A DNA stretch of 64,000 nt, from contig JAHYIO010000003.1 of the NCBI GenBank assembly GCA_020543525.1, positions 2,170,001-2,234,000 on the forward strand. The letters run 5' to 3'. Position numbers and translations under genes: made by a program. The notes under the pieces were generated by a model. The model was not told where the DNA came from. It did not search any database and saw only the letters and a program-made list of their open reading frames with translations. Within the stretch, counting starts at the first letter, position 1, and the number at the start of each line of letters is the position of its first letter. Shown here piece after piece: positions 1 to 11,846 of this stretch. This DNA comes from Coriolopsis trogii (taxonomy: Eukaryota; Basidiomycota; Agaricomycetes; Polyporales; Polyporaceae).

Positions 1-2604
1 GCACCCCTGCGTCTCGCGTCTAGGTGCGTCTCTCGGTGTCCGCTCGCGCGCGCGAGGCACTTACGGAGCGCGACTTTCTGCACACTGTTCGCTCGCCGGC
101 TCTGCCCACGACCTCCCCTCCTGTCGCCGTCTCCCCTGGACCCAACCACACGCGATCTCCGGCCTGTCCCCCGCTCGATCGCCGGCAACGCACGGCCAAT
201 CGCGTACTGTGCGCCCCCACGTCGCCGTCCCCGTTCTCGCCACTGCGCTCGTTGCCTGTCGCCTCGTCCGCCGTCTCCGATTCCTTTTCCGTCCTGTTCG
301 GCTCGGCTCGCACGATGTGGCCCCGGGGGATCTTATCGCGCATCTCGCCCGCCCCCACGCACGTCTCCTGTCAAACGTCACATGGGATGGTCGCCGTCAT
401 GGCAGCTCCCTGCCTCACAAGCCGCCCCCTCCGGCCCTGTGCGCTCTACCCGACCGCGTTCAACAACACCGCGGTGCAGTTCGTGCGGCCTGCTGCTCTT
501 GCGGAACGAGAGCTGGACTGGTGGGCGCTGCCCGGACGTGTATCTGTCAGTGCTGCTGAAGGGGAGGGCGATGGGACCGGCGATCTCGTGCGCGCGCAAG
601 AGACCGCGCCCTCTATCAGCAGCAGCAGCAGGCCCGAATCCCGAGTGTCGCCCGAGGAGGCGAGGCGGGTGCCAACTGCAGGGCCGGGTTCAGCCTCGAC
701 GTCGGACTCGGTCCCGGTTGGTGCAGATACAGCGCAGGACGGGACGTTCCCCGTCGGATTCGCACCTGACGCAGCCAGGCGTTCTCTGCCCTCGACCGAA
801 AACGAGGGCGCAGGGGAGGGGGAGACGCATTAACACCGACGGTTCCCCCGAGCGGTCTCGTATCTCGGAAGAGGGACGACGAACGCGCGGCGGCGACAGC
901 GCTGTATCTTCCGGACACGTCCGCCCAGCGTCCGGGGATGGAGTCGACGTTTGCTTCCCCGATGTCGGAGGAGGAAGGAGTGGTGATAGAATATGGGCCA
1001 TCCCGGGGACACGTAAGATACGCATCTGACGCAGCGTTGCGGGTGCTGTATCGAGCGATGGCTCTAATTGGACGGATCCTTTGCAGTACCCCACACATAC
1101 GTAGGCTCGGGCGTTGTACGCTGCACGGCCGTCTCCTCGTCTCAGAAATAGACAACCGCCTTGAACGCGCGCGCCATTCAGGTCGCTGCTTGATCATTGT
1201 ATGCATGTGCTTGGCAGACTCTAAATGGAGCTACTGTGCTGTTAGATTTAGTGGACTGCCGCGCCCAGAGAGACATGATACCCGCATGTCCTTGAACCTG
1301 GATTGCCAGAGTCCGCGGACTGACACTGTCAACGAACAGTCCTGCAGCTCTGGAAGGAGGGCTCAGGGCTCCAGCATGCAATGCGCAAGTACGCACATGC
1401 CAAGCTGACCCGTCTGAGCTCAGGGCGCACGGTACCCGGGCCTGCAGCCTCTATAGCCCCGCGTGCCTCAGATCGCAAAACGTCCGTTCACCCCGACGGC
1501 GTCAGACGTCCCAAACTCTCGAAGCTCCTCCCCCACCCCACACTGTGGCCTGACATACCCCACAGAACACATTCCTCACAAGCACCGTGCCCGTACAGGC
1601 TCGCCGCGCACGCGTGACGCATTCGCCATCGCACAAGCGCTAACCCATGCCAGCGTATGTCCTCGTACGTCCTCGACTCCGATGAGTTTCTCCGCCTGCG
1701 AAAGCCGTCTGCGGCTGAGCTCCAAACGTGGGGTGCAACGGTGCGTAACGCGTATGTTCGTCGTCATGGGGCTTCACGGTCATGACCCCAACCGAGTATC
1801 ACCTGGCCGCAGGTTGCAGCAGCCTCCCCAGATCGGGCCCATTCTAGTCACTGTGCCTGTACGCGCGCGCGAGCCGCGCTACCTGTTGTCCACCTTGGAG
1901 AATGCATATGAGAGCCTCTAGATATATCCACCACCCCCTCTATGACTCAACACGGCTCGGTCAGAGCTTAGCGTCCAGTCGGTGTGGGAAACGCTCGCAC
2001 ACGCATACAATTGCGTCTTGCGATGATCATGAAACCAGAGAATGGGCCCGACTCACCAGACAACGCGAATTAGACAAAAGGAACGCAAACCGAACCCCCA
2101 CGACCGCGGGGAGGACCTGAGCCAGTCTGAGAGACATCGACAAAAGGGCATACCTTCGGGCAGGCCTCGTCCGCTCGCTATCCTCGAGGCTCCATCGGCG
2201 TAAATAAGCTGTGAGCAGCACACCGCGAAGCGTGCTGGAGAGAAGCCTGCAGAACCTGAAGCGGAGTTTGACTCACGACGACTCACCTGCGCAAAAGAAG
2301 CCTAGCTCGCCATGCCAGATCGGTGCCAGACGGAAGCTTCCAAACGCGTTGAATTAGACCGATCCTCATTACGTACGATCGTGGTCTCTTATCAACACCC
2401 TGTAGTCGGAAAACGAATATGGGACCCAGCAGGAGAGAGAGGGAAGGAGAGAGACAGAGAGAGAGAATTAGAGACATGATGATGTGGGGGACGAGAGAGC
2501 ATACGAGTAATAGAGTACGACAACACGCAGGCAAGTGAGCACGACGGAGAGTGAAGTAAGCGTAAATGTATAATGCACAATGAAGATATGGACACCGAGA
2601 GAGA
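1..2604. other. GC-rich stretch, no recognised gene
   Basis: Long open frames at 24-833 and around 616-1206 begin at non-ATG codons and are rich in Ser, Arg and Pro, as expected of GC-rich non-coding DNA. A short CAG run sits near 616-633. The only coding-like patch is near 1656-1790 (see findings). A GA-rich microsatellite lies at about 2430-2475, downstream of the gene that ends at 2605. Confidence 0.5.
2430..2475. repeat. GA-rich simple repeat
   Basis: Purine tract of imperfect GAGA and GGAGA units on the plus strand. It lies just past the stop codon of the minus-strand gene ending at 2605, so it is probably in its 3' untranslated or flanking region. Confidence 0.6.
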
Positions 2605-3441
2605 CTAACACTGCTGATAGATAGGGGGATGGAAGACACGCGAAGAGTCAAGAGAAACGTCTTCGTCATCGGGGAAGGGGAGGGGATCGAGCTCAAAGGG
2701 ATAGAAGTACCCGCCGTCGGTATCGACGTACACGTGTGGTTCACCTCGCAACCGCCTGCGCTCTGGGGGCAGCGGCACAGACGCTGGGTCGGTTGGGGAC
2801 AGTGATGACATGGACTGGCTGTATGGCGTTGACAGCGCGTCCGACTCATCATCAGACGTGTCCTCGATAGCATCCGGCACGGGGAGATCATCTACGTCGT
2901 CCGCGTCAAAGTATGGGAGAGGGTCATGGTCGTGTGAGTCGAGTTCGAGCCAAGCTGGGCGCAGTGGAGGATGGAGTGGAGGGTAGGGGATAGGATAAGG
3001 GATAGCGATCGGTGGAGGTTCATAGAACAAGCTGGAATGTCCAACAAGATCGTCGGAGGAAGACATAGGAGAGCACAGAGGACTCAGCAGCTCGTCGTCA
3101 TCGTCTACAGGGCTGACGGAAACGGAGGCTACGTCCTCGTCATCGTCACCGAGATCCTCTAGGAGGGAGTCTAGCCATTGCTTCTCGGAAGCGCCAACGC
3201 TGACGCTGCGAGAGTCAAGGGTGTGGGGATCGGGGAACATGAAGGCATCCTCCTCGACCTCGTCGCGTGCCTCGTCGTCGTCGTGTCTATATACATGTTG
3301 TACATCAGGCTCTGCCTGGGGAGGGGCAGGGTCGACTGTATGCGAGCGGAGGATGGAGTTTTTGAGGAGGACCCAGCGGTGGAGACTGCAGGAATCCCGG
3401 ACGCCGCCAGAGACTGCGGTCTGCAGCTTTGAGCGGGCCAT
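2605..3441 (-). CDS. Acidic, intrinsically disordered hypothetical protein
   Basis: Intronless frame of about 278 residues. I do not recognise a functional family. The N-terminus (MARSKLQTAVSG, then SCSLHRWVLLKNSI) is basic and partly hydrophobic and looks like the ordered part. The rest is dominated by Asp/Glu runs (DDDDE, DDEDV) and Pro/Ser stretches, and it ends in a Tyr/Phe/Asp-rich tail. The start at 3441 is preferred because it has a strong context (ACCATGG) and lies about 65 bp below a TATA-like box at 3506-3511. An in-frame ATG at 3489 would add 16 residues but sits almost on that box. The open frame extends to 3810 only from a TTG codon. Function and location are unknown. Confidence 0.7.
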   Translation of the reverse strand: MARSKLQTAVSGGVRDSCSLHRWVLLKNSILRSHTVDPAPPQAEPDVQHVYRHDDDEARDEVEEDAFMFPDPHTLDSRSVSVGASEKQWLDSLLEDLGDDDEDVASVSVSPVDDDDELLSPLCSPMSSSDDLVGHSSLFYEPPPIAIPYPIPYPPLHPPLRPAWLELDSHDHDPLPYFDADDVDDLPVPDAIEDTSDDESDALSTPYSQSMSSLSPTDPASVPLPPERRRLRGEPHVYVDTDGGYFYPFELDPLPFPDDEDVSLDSSRVFHPPIYQQC

Positions 3442-3505
3442 GGTAAAGAGAGATGCGGGTTGTGATTGCGTAGCGGATGCTGATGGCATGGGCGGCGGGG
3501 AGGTG

Positions 3506-3511
3506 TTTATA
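3506..3511 (-). promoter_or_regulatory. TATA-like box
   Basis: TATAAA read on the minus strand, 65-70 bp upstream of the ATG at 3441. Its distance supports that ATG over the upstream one at 3489. Confidence 0.4.
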
Positions 3512-4262
3512 GGCAGAAAGAGATAACGACGTCCGGTTGAACGACACGGCTGTGGCGGGGCAGTGATGCGTTCTGTAGAAGAGCAAGTATGCGCGTGTAG
3601 GTAAGAGAGGACGTAAAGGAAGAGCGGAACGAAGACCGAAAGGGACTCACGAGGCAGGAGGGGTGCGTGTTGTCGATCAACGGTGTATACGGTAGACGAT
3701 GAAGGGCTCGAACAGAATGGTGCCGTTCTTGGACTTGCGGACGGATTTGTTAACCATGCTGGGTTCTCTGGGACGCCTAGACTCAAGTGCTCTGGGTCAA
3801 GGCGAGGCAAGAAAACGTAGGCGGGCGGGGGGGACGGACGGACGGCGGACGACTTAGACAGACATGGTGGGGGGAGGCAGGAGGCGACAGGCCAGTGACG
3901 GGCAGCGAGAGGAAGCGCCCCTTATAACAACAGCCTGACGCGCTCATCGGTGACTCAACGCGTTCCCTCTTTCGGCCGCTCCCAGCCCATCCGTCCCACT
4001 CCCCCGGGCAGGCGTCTGACTGGCCCTCCGGCGCCCCCCGCATTCGCCATCCACCGCCCGACTCCCCCGCGCGCGCACTGGCAACCCCAGCTCGCGCAAC
4101 CATCGCGTCCTCTCTCGTCTCCGAATCAGTCTCTTGCGTGTATACACACTCATTTGTGCCAATCATACACCATCTCTACCCTCGCTCTATCCAACAGCAC
4201 CTCTCCGATCCGACACGCCCACAATCTCCGGCCGCGGCGGTACCTCCCCTCCCTCTGCCGCC
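3512..4262. other. Intergenic stretch, 5' flank of the 3441 gene
   Basis: Lies between the starts of the acidic-protein gene and the stop codon of CDC27. It holds a short GACGG tandem near 3832-3850 and C/T-rich DNA. I see no supported gene. Confidence 0.5.
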
Positions 4263-7200
4263 CTACCCTTCGTCCATGTCTTCTTCTCCCACGTCCTCGT
4301 CCCTCGCGGTCTCTAGCAGCTTTTTTATCTTCGCCACGCTCTTCGGTGCCACATCTTGCACCTCGGCCAGCGCCTGCGCGAACTTCACCTCGTCCCCAAG
4401 CAGCCGGTACGCCTTCGCGAGCTGGAAAAGCACATTCGACTCCTCTGGCGACGTGTCCCGTAGCGTCTCCAGATCTTCCACCGCGGCCTGTTGACGAAAG
4501 TGACAGCGCGAATGACAACAGCGATGGCAGGCGTTAAAGCGGGGTGAGCACCAGTGGGAAAAAACACAGCACAGACGCCACAACGTGCATCAATCGGAAG
4601 AGTGAGTCCCAGAGATAGGGAGGCTGAAACAGCAAACACTAACCCTGTATTTCTTCGTGGCGATAAGGATTTTCGCCCGGTGGTACCGCACCAGCGCGTT
4701 CTCGGGCGAGAGCTCGATTGCCTTGTTGAACAGCTCCAGTGCCTTGTCGTGCTCACCGTACCGCTCCCGAACCTAATCACGCCACACCCGCCGTCAGCGA
4801 ACCAGAGCGAGAAAACAACGTGACCGCGGATCAGTCCACTCGCGTGACCTGCTGCAGCCACTTACCACACCGACGCAGCCAAGCAGGACCGCGTTCTGGG
4901 GATGGATTTCCGACGCCTTCTTGAAGTGGTAGTCCGCTAGACGTAACTTGCTCATCCGCATATAGCACGTACCCAGCCCATACCTGCAGAAGCAGCCAAT
5001 CAGGCAGATAAGCACTCCATGCCCCTCCTTATCAGCGAAAACAAGCTAGGCAAGAACCCACGCACCAGGCATTGTAATGTCGTGCATCAGCACGTAACGC
5101 CGACTGGAAGTAACTGATCGCCTTGTTCGGGTCCTCGTCGATCGACTCGTGGCCGCTGAGCGTGTACGCATACGCACATGTAGGGTCCAGCTGCGCTGCC
5201 CGTCTGAAGCACGTAAGAGCCTGTGCCTTCTCCTTCTGCAGCGAGAAACAGTTCCCGACCGCGATCCATGCTTGTGGCGACTTGGGATCTGTAGAAAGAA
5301 GCTCCTGTGCGAGGAACGACAGCTTCACGTTCTTCTGCAAGTGCCACAGGAGCGTAGAGTAAACCTCCATATCCCACAGCCGATAAGGCTCCACGTTTCT
5401 CGCCGCTTCGAAAGCCCGCTCGGCCTGGGCCGACAGATGAGTTGGGGCCCGAAGGCAAACGAAAGTTCGACCGCGTAAAAGCCAGGCCACTCACCTCAGG
5501 GTACTGTCCAAGTTCATACTGAGCCTTGCCCAGCATAGCCATGACAGAAGCAGACCGCTTGTGTTCGTTGGGCAACGTTTCCAGCTCTTCCAGACACAGC
5601 CGACAGTCATATAGCGCCATTGCTCGCGCGGCCCTCGCAAACTTGCGCATCACCTCATATATGTGGTAATCGGCCAGCTCAAGTTCGTACGCTTCGATCG
5701 CAGCCTGCTCTTGTTCAGCCGTCCATGCACCCGGAGGTGGGGGCGACCCTTCCGAATGTGGTGCTTGACCGAGAGGCGAGGGTGGACCGAACGCAGGCTG
5801 CTCCGCACCCCCAGGTTCTTCGTCAATTGCAGACTCATGCGATTGCGACCGTGTCTTTGTGACGGCTCGTCTCCGATCCCGCACGGTCTGCAACGAGATC
5901 CCATGTCAACGTGTGCGATAACACCAAGCCGTCCGAGGGGCTGCAAAAACCAACCTTCGCCAGCTTGCTCCCCCCGCTCTGCAGCCTCGAGCTCCGGCGC
6001 GCCGTCGCGCCTGTCGCAGGCTTACCAATTCCAACCGGATGGGATCTAGAGGACGCCGCCGCTGCCGTCTGGGCAGGACGACCGGAAGATGAGAAGGTGT
6101 TAGCATTCGTCGATGCCGGGCGTGCGCGTGCCTTTGAGCCTTTCGTGCGGTCGTCCCCTGCGCCCGTGGGCAGGCCGCTGGCCGACTTGGACGGCTTGAG
6201 ATGAGTGTCCGCCGCGGTCGTCGAGGGCGGGGCGGTTCGCTGCCGAACGGTAGACCGCAGCTTCTTGGTCACTGGGCCCGCCTCATCGGCTGAAGAAAGA
6301 GGACGCACAGCTGGTGGCTGGCCCGCCAACGTCGGCTGCGACCGGCTTGCACGGATCGAACCCTGGAAAGACGGCTCGCCGTAGAACGATGAATCGGCAG
6401 TCGCGCTGTCGTGCGTCAGTACCGAGTCATAACATCGTACACGCTGGAAAGTTTTCCTGGTTACTGACATCGAGTCTCGCGGGCCAGCCGGGGCGTCCAT
6501 CCTCAGCTCGGGCTTCCAACCACGAAAGAGGTTACCGCCATTCCCAGCTTCAGGCGTGAAAAATCCGGCACCTGTTGCAACTGGTATCGACTTGCTGGAC
6601 CCACCCTCTTCGCCAGGCTTTCGCAGGACTGGCACCGGGCGGGTCGGGAATAGGTTCTCGATCGGGGGAATGTCACCTGAGAGAACGCGTTCGGGGTCAT
6701 GTCGTACGATACACAGCACGCGCGACCGACCTATCGCACATAGACCTTCAAAAGCTTCCCATAGCATCGGGTTCAGTGCCAGCGCCTGCCGGTAGCTCAT
6801 GGCGGCACTCTCGTGCATGTTGCCCTTAAGCGCGGTCGTCCCAGCCTGACAGCACAGTACGGCCTCGTCCGAGAACGCCCTTGCAGTCCTTGAGCCCATC
6901 GATTCTATAGCATCAAAAACGCGATAATGCGGTGAGGAATGGCGGACGGGCGAGTGGTGAACGCGACGCGTCAGTGGGCGACACCACAAAGGAAGCACTC
7001 ACGAGTCGGAATATACGCATGGTCCCGTAGACACGTCTCCAGAGCCTCCCGCGCCTCCCTATGTCGTCCCAACTTCATGCAACATTTCGCGATGAGGGCG
7101 ACGCAGCCCGTGCAGCGCATGTCCAGTGGCAGATTGACGAGTCTGTGCGCCGAGTGAGGTTGTCCGGCCTCGAGGAGTACGGTGGCATAAAGATGGCGCG

Positions 7201-7351
7201 CGTCATGGTTCTTGTGGTCGAGAACGAAGTAGCGTTCAGCATAGAAGAGCGCAGACTTGTGTAAGCCGGCATCGAGACAGTGCCAAACGAGAAATGAATA
7301 GCGTTGACATAATTGCGGAGTGAGCACCGCGGGCGGGGCGTCGTGTTGCAT
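4263..7351 (-). CDS. Anaphase-promoting complex subunit 3 (Cdc27), TPR protein
   Basis: Scaffold TPR subunit of the APC/C ubiquitin ligase, which in known systems binds the IR tail of Cdc20/Cdh1 and drives mitotic exit in the nucleus. The first exon from ATG 7351 encodes the typical Apc3 N-terminal helices (YSFLVWHCLDAGLHKSALFY, then YAERYFVLDHKNHDARHLYA). A second TPR stretch (ALALNPMLWEAFEGLCAIG) is followed by a long low-complexity linker at about 5900-6700, rich in Ser, Arg and Pro. The C-terminal TPR superhelix follows (AERAFEAARNVEPYRLWDME; LSTDPKSPQAWIAVGNCFSL; RRAAQLDPTCAYAYTLSGHE; YGLGTCYMRMSKLRLADYHF). The protein ends in an acidic tail with the stop at 4263. At least eight exons are separated by short introns. 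The order of TPRs and the central disordered linker match the family, and the gene appears intact. Confidence 0.93.
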
Positions 7352-7758
7352 AGTGTTCCTAGAGCATAGGTTTCAGAGACAAGCGTTGGCGTCCGACGCG
7401 ACTGGCAGAGGCGCAGCGCACAAATAGCAAGAGGATGACTAGTGGCGGAAGGGTGCAGAGTTGGTCAAGCGAGGGATGCCTCAGTCCTCCTCGCTAAACC
7501 AAACCGCGTCTATACGTCACGTGGCATTCCTCACTCATCTCGATTCTCGTCACGGTGTACGGGCCATTGTGACGGGCTGATAGCAGTGGCTAAACCAAGC
7601 AAAACAGTTGGCCAACGCGAACGATTGGGAGAACATAGGAAACCATACAAGTATGTGGTCCCATAGACCAAACTGCCTCAAGACTATTCGTATGATGTAC
7701 AATGCAGCAACAACCATTCTGCTCTAACCTGCCACTCGTCCTTTGTCCCCATTCACCT
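7352..7758. other. Intergenic gap CDC27/CCT1
   Basis: About 400 bp between the 5' end of CDC27 and the 3' end of CCT1, both on the minus strand. It should hold the CDC27 promoter and the CCT1 polyadenylation region. I see no coding frame with support. Confidence 0.6.
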
Positions 7759-9914
7759 CTAGTGTCCGTGACCATCACCTTCAGGCTTCGACTCTGAATA
7801 AGGCGCTCGGTAAGGGCTTCCTGGGCATTTGCGACAAGCACACTCTTCACTCACCGGGGACACACTGGATGGCGTCGTCTATCCTGAGAATCGACACAGC
7901 AGCCTCGAACGCAGACTTCAAACTGCGGACTTTGCTGACAGTAGGCTCGAGGACACCGGCGGTGACATTGTCTCGTACTTGGCCGTTCAAGAGGTCAAGT
8001 CCGTACCGCAAGAGCACCTTCTTCGGGTCGCCGATAGGCGCATTTTGTGCAGCGTTGTGGTACGAACGAAGCTTCGCGACAAGGTCCGTTGAATCTTTTG
8101 CCGCATTCACAGCTAGCGTCTTGGGGATCACAAGTAACGAACTTGCAAACTCAGCGATGGCAAGTTGTTCTCTCGAACCCTGGTAGACGCCCGAACCTGG
8201 TTAGACACGTTATGAAGGTGACCCTGAGGTTATGACACTCACGAGCGTCGTAGCGAAGTTCTCGAGGTATATGCTCAATGCACTCTCAACGGCACCCCCT
8301 CCGGGAACGACAGACCCGCTCTCCAGTGTCCGCTTGATGATGGAGAGTGTGTCGTGCAACGCCCGCTCCATCTCGTCAAGCATGTAGTCGTTCGCGCCTC
8401 GCAAGACTATCGAGGAAGAGTTGACGACCTTCGTGCCCTTAATGAGAATGAGCTCATCATCGGAGATACGCTCTTGCACGACTTCATCAGCGTAACCAAG
8501 ATAGCTGGCCTCGAACGATTCTTCGCCTTCCAGGTTGGCAAGACTCGAAACCAGCGTACCGCCGGTTGCCTTCGCGATGCGACGCAGGTCCTCCTTCCTA
8601 CACCGACGGACAGCCATAGCACCTGCTTCCACAAACTCTTTGAGGCACATGTCATCGATACCCTTGGTGGTCAGTACAACGTTGGCACCAGAAGCCAGGA
8701 TTTTGCGGATGCGCTCGAGGGTGATCTCGGATTCACTATGGAGAGACACAACACGGATTCAGGATCCAGGTATAGAGCGTGCATTGCATGTCATGAACGT
8801 ACCGCTTACGAATATCCTCAAGTTGTTCTGGGTCGTCGACCAAGATCTGAACGCCGAGCTGCATGCGTGCTTTTTGTAGGTTGATGTCAAGACAGGCAAT
8901 CTTCGCCCCCGTGATACGCTTCTTCATAGCTACGATGGAAATCATGTCGCACCATATATCATTGGATGGAAATCGATATGATTGCACATACCCTGACTCG
9001 CAACGGTGCAGTTGAGCGCATAGCCCTTCACGAACAGAGATTCGCGAGCACTCCGCCCGTGCGCCTTAAGAACATTGACAGCTTTGACAGGGTACTTGAT
9101 GTCTCCACGGTTGTTAATCGTCTTCACGGCCAACATCGCGTCGACCGCCATCGGTGCAAACAGATCGTCATCCCTAGCTCCATTGTCAGCTCCTATCACC
9201 ATCGAATCTCCCTTTCGTCGCATGCCCGACCCGGTACCAACCCAGCATGGTAGAGGCTGAATACTCACCCGCCAATGATTTTGCTCGACATGCTCGTTTT
9301 CGCGGCATTGATGAGCGCATCCCGTCCCAAAGAATCCACTTTCACGCTCAACTGGTCCTGCATGAACTTGCAAGCCTCCCTACATGCCAGCCGATAACCA
9401 GTAATGATCGTCGTTGGGTGGATTTTCTGCTTCACCAGCTCGTTCGCGCGCCTCAGAAGCTCCGCTGCGATGAGGACGACAGAGGTTGTGCCATCGCCGA
9501 CCTCCTTGTCTTGCTTCTGGGCCAGATCAACAAATACGCGTCCAGCTGGGTGCTCAACTGCAAGGAGAGCGAGGATTGTCGCGCCGTCATTTGAGATGGT
9601 CACTTCCTGTTTATGTCATAGATTCGGACGCGCAGGAGATGAGAAGAGAATGAGATGTCGCGACGATGTATAGATTAGCACCAGCGGGAAAAGACGCACG
9701 CCGATGTTATCCACCAGCATCTTGTCAAGACCCATGGGGCCCAACGAGCTCTTCACGATGTTCGCAATCGTCTGAGCAGCGAGGACTACACTCATCCTTC
9801 AACATCCTGCTAGAGTATGACAGAAGTTGACGCACCATTCTGATCGCGTACATCCTGTCCTGAAACACGGTCTCCTCCTAAGAATGCGCCTGCACGGGGG
9901 TCACGTTGGAACAT
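7759..9914 (-). CDS. CCT/TRiC chaperonin subunit alpha (TCP1)
   Basis: Subunit 1 of the cytosolic ATP-dependent chaperonin that folds actin and tubulin. ATG at 9914 opens with [15 protein letters not shown]. The next exons carry [19 protein letters not shown], then [17 protein letters not shown] and [18 protein letters not shown], the nucleotide-binding motifs of group II chaperonins. The apical and intermediate regions follow. [17 protein letters not shown] and [20 protein letters not shown] are diagnostic for the alpha subunit rather than its paralogues. [20 protein letters not shown] follows. The last intron (donor GTGAGT, acceptor TTCAG) joins to a short tail, [11 protein letters not shown], with a stop at 7759. 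Reading through that intron would give a false extension. About eight exons; the gene looks complete. Confidence 0.96.
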
Positions 9915-10284
9915 TTTGGTAGCAGGGCCAAGTTAAAGGGTACGAGGAAAGACGAGACAGTGGAAGACGTTCGCAGGAGTCGAGAGATTTCTCTCGAATA
10001 CGCGCCCGCCCGGGAGTCACTCCGGATTAGGCAGGTGAAGTGGTAGGTAGCACTCAGATGGCACCGTCCGCCATGTATCCAAGTAGATGCCTAGAGTTTC
10101 AATGCTCCGACCTCGTTCGAAAGCATCTCAACAACTCGCCACGTTATGGCATCTGTTTCAACGCATGTACTAGTAATTGTGAGGACTATGCATGTGGAAA
10201 GTAGTAGTACAGATGAGTTTAGTGGTACAGGGTATGGATACATCGGTGTTAGACGCAGAAAGAAACTTCGATCGTATACAGCAG
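9915..10284. other. Intergenic gap upstream of CCT1
   Basis: About 370 bp holding the CCT1 promoter and the 3' flank of the next minus-strand gene. No gene seen. Confidence 0.5.
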
Positions 10285-11294
10285 CTATGACGACCAGAAA
10301 GAGTGGCGGTGCTCGCGCATTGGGCTGAACATACCCGCAGGGATCTGCACCTCCAGGAAGTTTACAGATCTCCTGGATGGTGTCGGTGATTTGGGGAGCT
10401 TGGGAGATTTATCTGCCTTCGGTGATCTAAGGAACGACCACCGGCTACGCTTGGATGCTGCTGGGCGCAACTCCTGTGCAAAGTGGGAATGCTATATTGA
10501 GCGAAACCAAGCAGGTAACATACCTGCATTTCGTGCAGTCGTGTCGATGACGCACTGGGCGATGTCGACTCGTCTGAATACCGTTCTGAGAACGGGTCGA
10601 TTTCATACGGCTCCGAGGTATTTCGCGTGAAGATGGCTGCCTTCTGGGGCTTTGGATGGGCGAAGGCTTCAATATGTGTTGGGTAATGCATTGGGACCGT
10701 GCGTTCGATGGGAATGACATCCTCTCCGAATTCGATCATATCAGCGCAACTCATAGCGACGGTGGTTATGGTGTCACTGGTGTTTCTACGGAATGGATTG
10801 CGAATCTCGCAGGAACCGGAGGAGGCGCGGTCCATCGAGGGGAAAGTTCTACTGCGTGGCCTTGTGTACTGAGAATCTTTGGGAGGCACCTCAGGAGGTT
10901 GTGCGAGATTATTGGCACAAGCTGTGCTTGCCTCGTCCTAGAGCAAAATATTCATGAACACTAGGTTGCTAAACATCATATTGACCGTGGATAACTCACG
11001 AAGAGAGGCGGACTCCCCTGTTGACAACTTGAGTCTCCAATAGGTGGCATCTACAGTATGGCGTCAGTAAAGCAAGGCATGCATATTTCGATTGATCTTA
11101 CCGCTGCGCTAGCATATTGGTTGGACGACTCAAGTGCAGAAGGGGCCGTCATAGGCCGAGTAGACTTCTTCTATACACGTGATGGTCAGAGAGGGCATGC
11201 GAAAGAGGGACAGAAAGCGCACCTCAACCCGACTCCTCCTATTGAGTTCGTTGTATGCGCCAGTATCCTTTCTCTTGAAGACTTGGTCGAGCAT
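10285..11294 (-). CDS. Ser/Pro-rich hypothetical protein, five exons
   Basis: Reconstructed from phase-0 introns. Exon 1 (ATG 11294, context CACCATG) encodes MLDQVFKRKDTGAYNELNR. Exon 2 begins KKSTRPMTAPSALES and exon 3 begins MPPIGDSSCQQGSPPLF. The long exon 4 (about 10519-10942) contains RRNTSDTITTVAMSCADMIE. The last exon has a basic cluster (AASKRSRWSFLRSPKADKSP) and ends EHRHSFWSS. The four introns all have GT donors, and the three that join exons 2-5 have clear AG acceptors (CTGTAG, CTCTAG, GCACAG). About 240 residues, with no known domain, signal peptide or membrane helix. The Ser/Pro/Arg-rich C-terminus looks like a phosphorylated, disordered region. Additional 5' exons cannot be excluded. 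Function unknown. Confidence 0.6.
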
Positions 11295-11846
11295 GGTGAC
11301 TGTCCCGGACAGTGTGAGGTAGGAGACGTTGATCTACTTCGTGGGCTGAGGCCTGAAGCCCATTATATATGACTTCAAGCCATATCGGCATGTCCTTAAA
11401 ATGTCGTGAGAGTATAGACAATCCGCCTAATGCAACGTGAATATAGGAGGACATCCGCCTTGCGCAGCGTGGAGAGCACGATCGTTCGATGCTCATAGTT
11501 CCCGTTTCAAGACAACAGTGACATTACGATGTGGTCTAGAAGTATGCTGTACTGCATTCCAGGCCCTTGAGGGGTGTATGGGGAGCAGCCGGAATGGCCA
11601 ATGATGTCGATTTGGACCAAGGGGGAGAGGGGCCGAAGGCGGAATTGACTCGTCGGATAAGTCCGACAATGACGGACCTGCCTCTTGGCCGCAGGAACCC
11701 GAAACTAGGGTTACCAGATGCAGGCGGCTCGCACGCGTCAGAGACTCAATTGCACTCAGCTGGTGTGCGGCCTCGCCTCCGCCACATCCACGCGCAGCTT
11801 CCCTGTCTCCTCCTCTCACTCACGACCTCGGGCCAGTACCAGCAGA
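11295..11846. other. Divergent promoter region
   Basis: About 550 bp between two divergently transcribed genes (minus start 11294, plus start 11847). It presumably carries both promoters. Frames through it have no coding character. Confidence 0.5.

Noticed and set aside
24..833. 269-codon open frame at the left edge
   Set aside because: It starts at GTG, is dominated by Ser/Arg/Pro and has an equally open frame on the other strand. This is GC-rich DNA, not evidence of a gene.
2605..3810. 401-codon version of the acidic protein
   Set aside because: The first codon is TTG, and a TATA-like box at 3506-3511 lies inside the extra part. The ATG at 3441 is a better start.
7590..7850. Extended C-terminus of CCT1
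   Set aside because: The frame reads through an intron. Splicing gives the conserved short tail ending GDGHGH at 7759.
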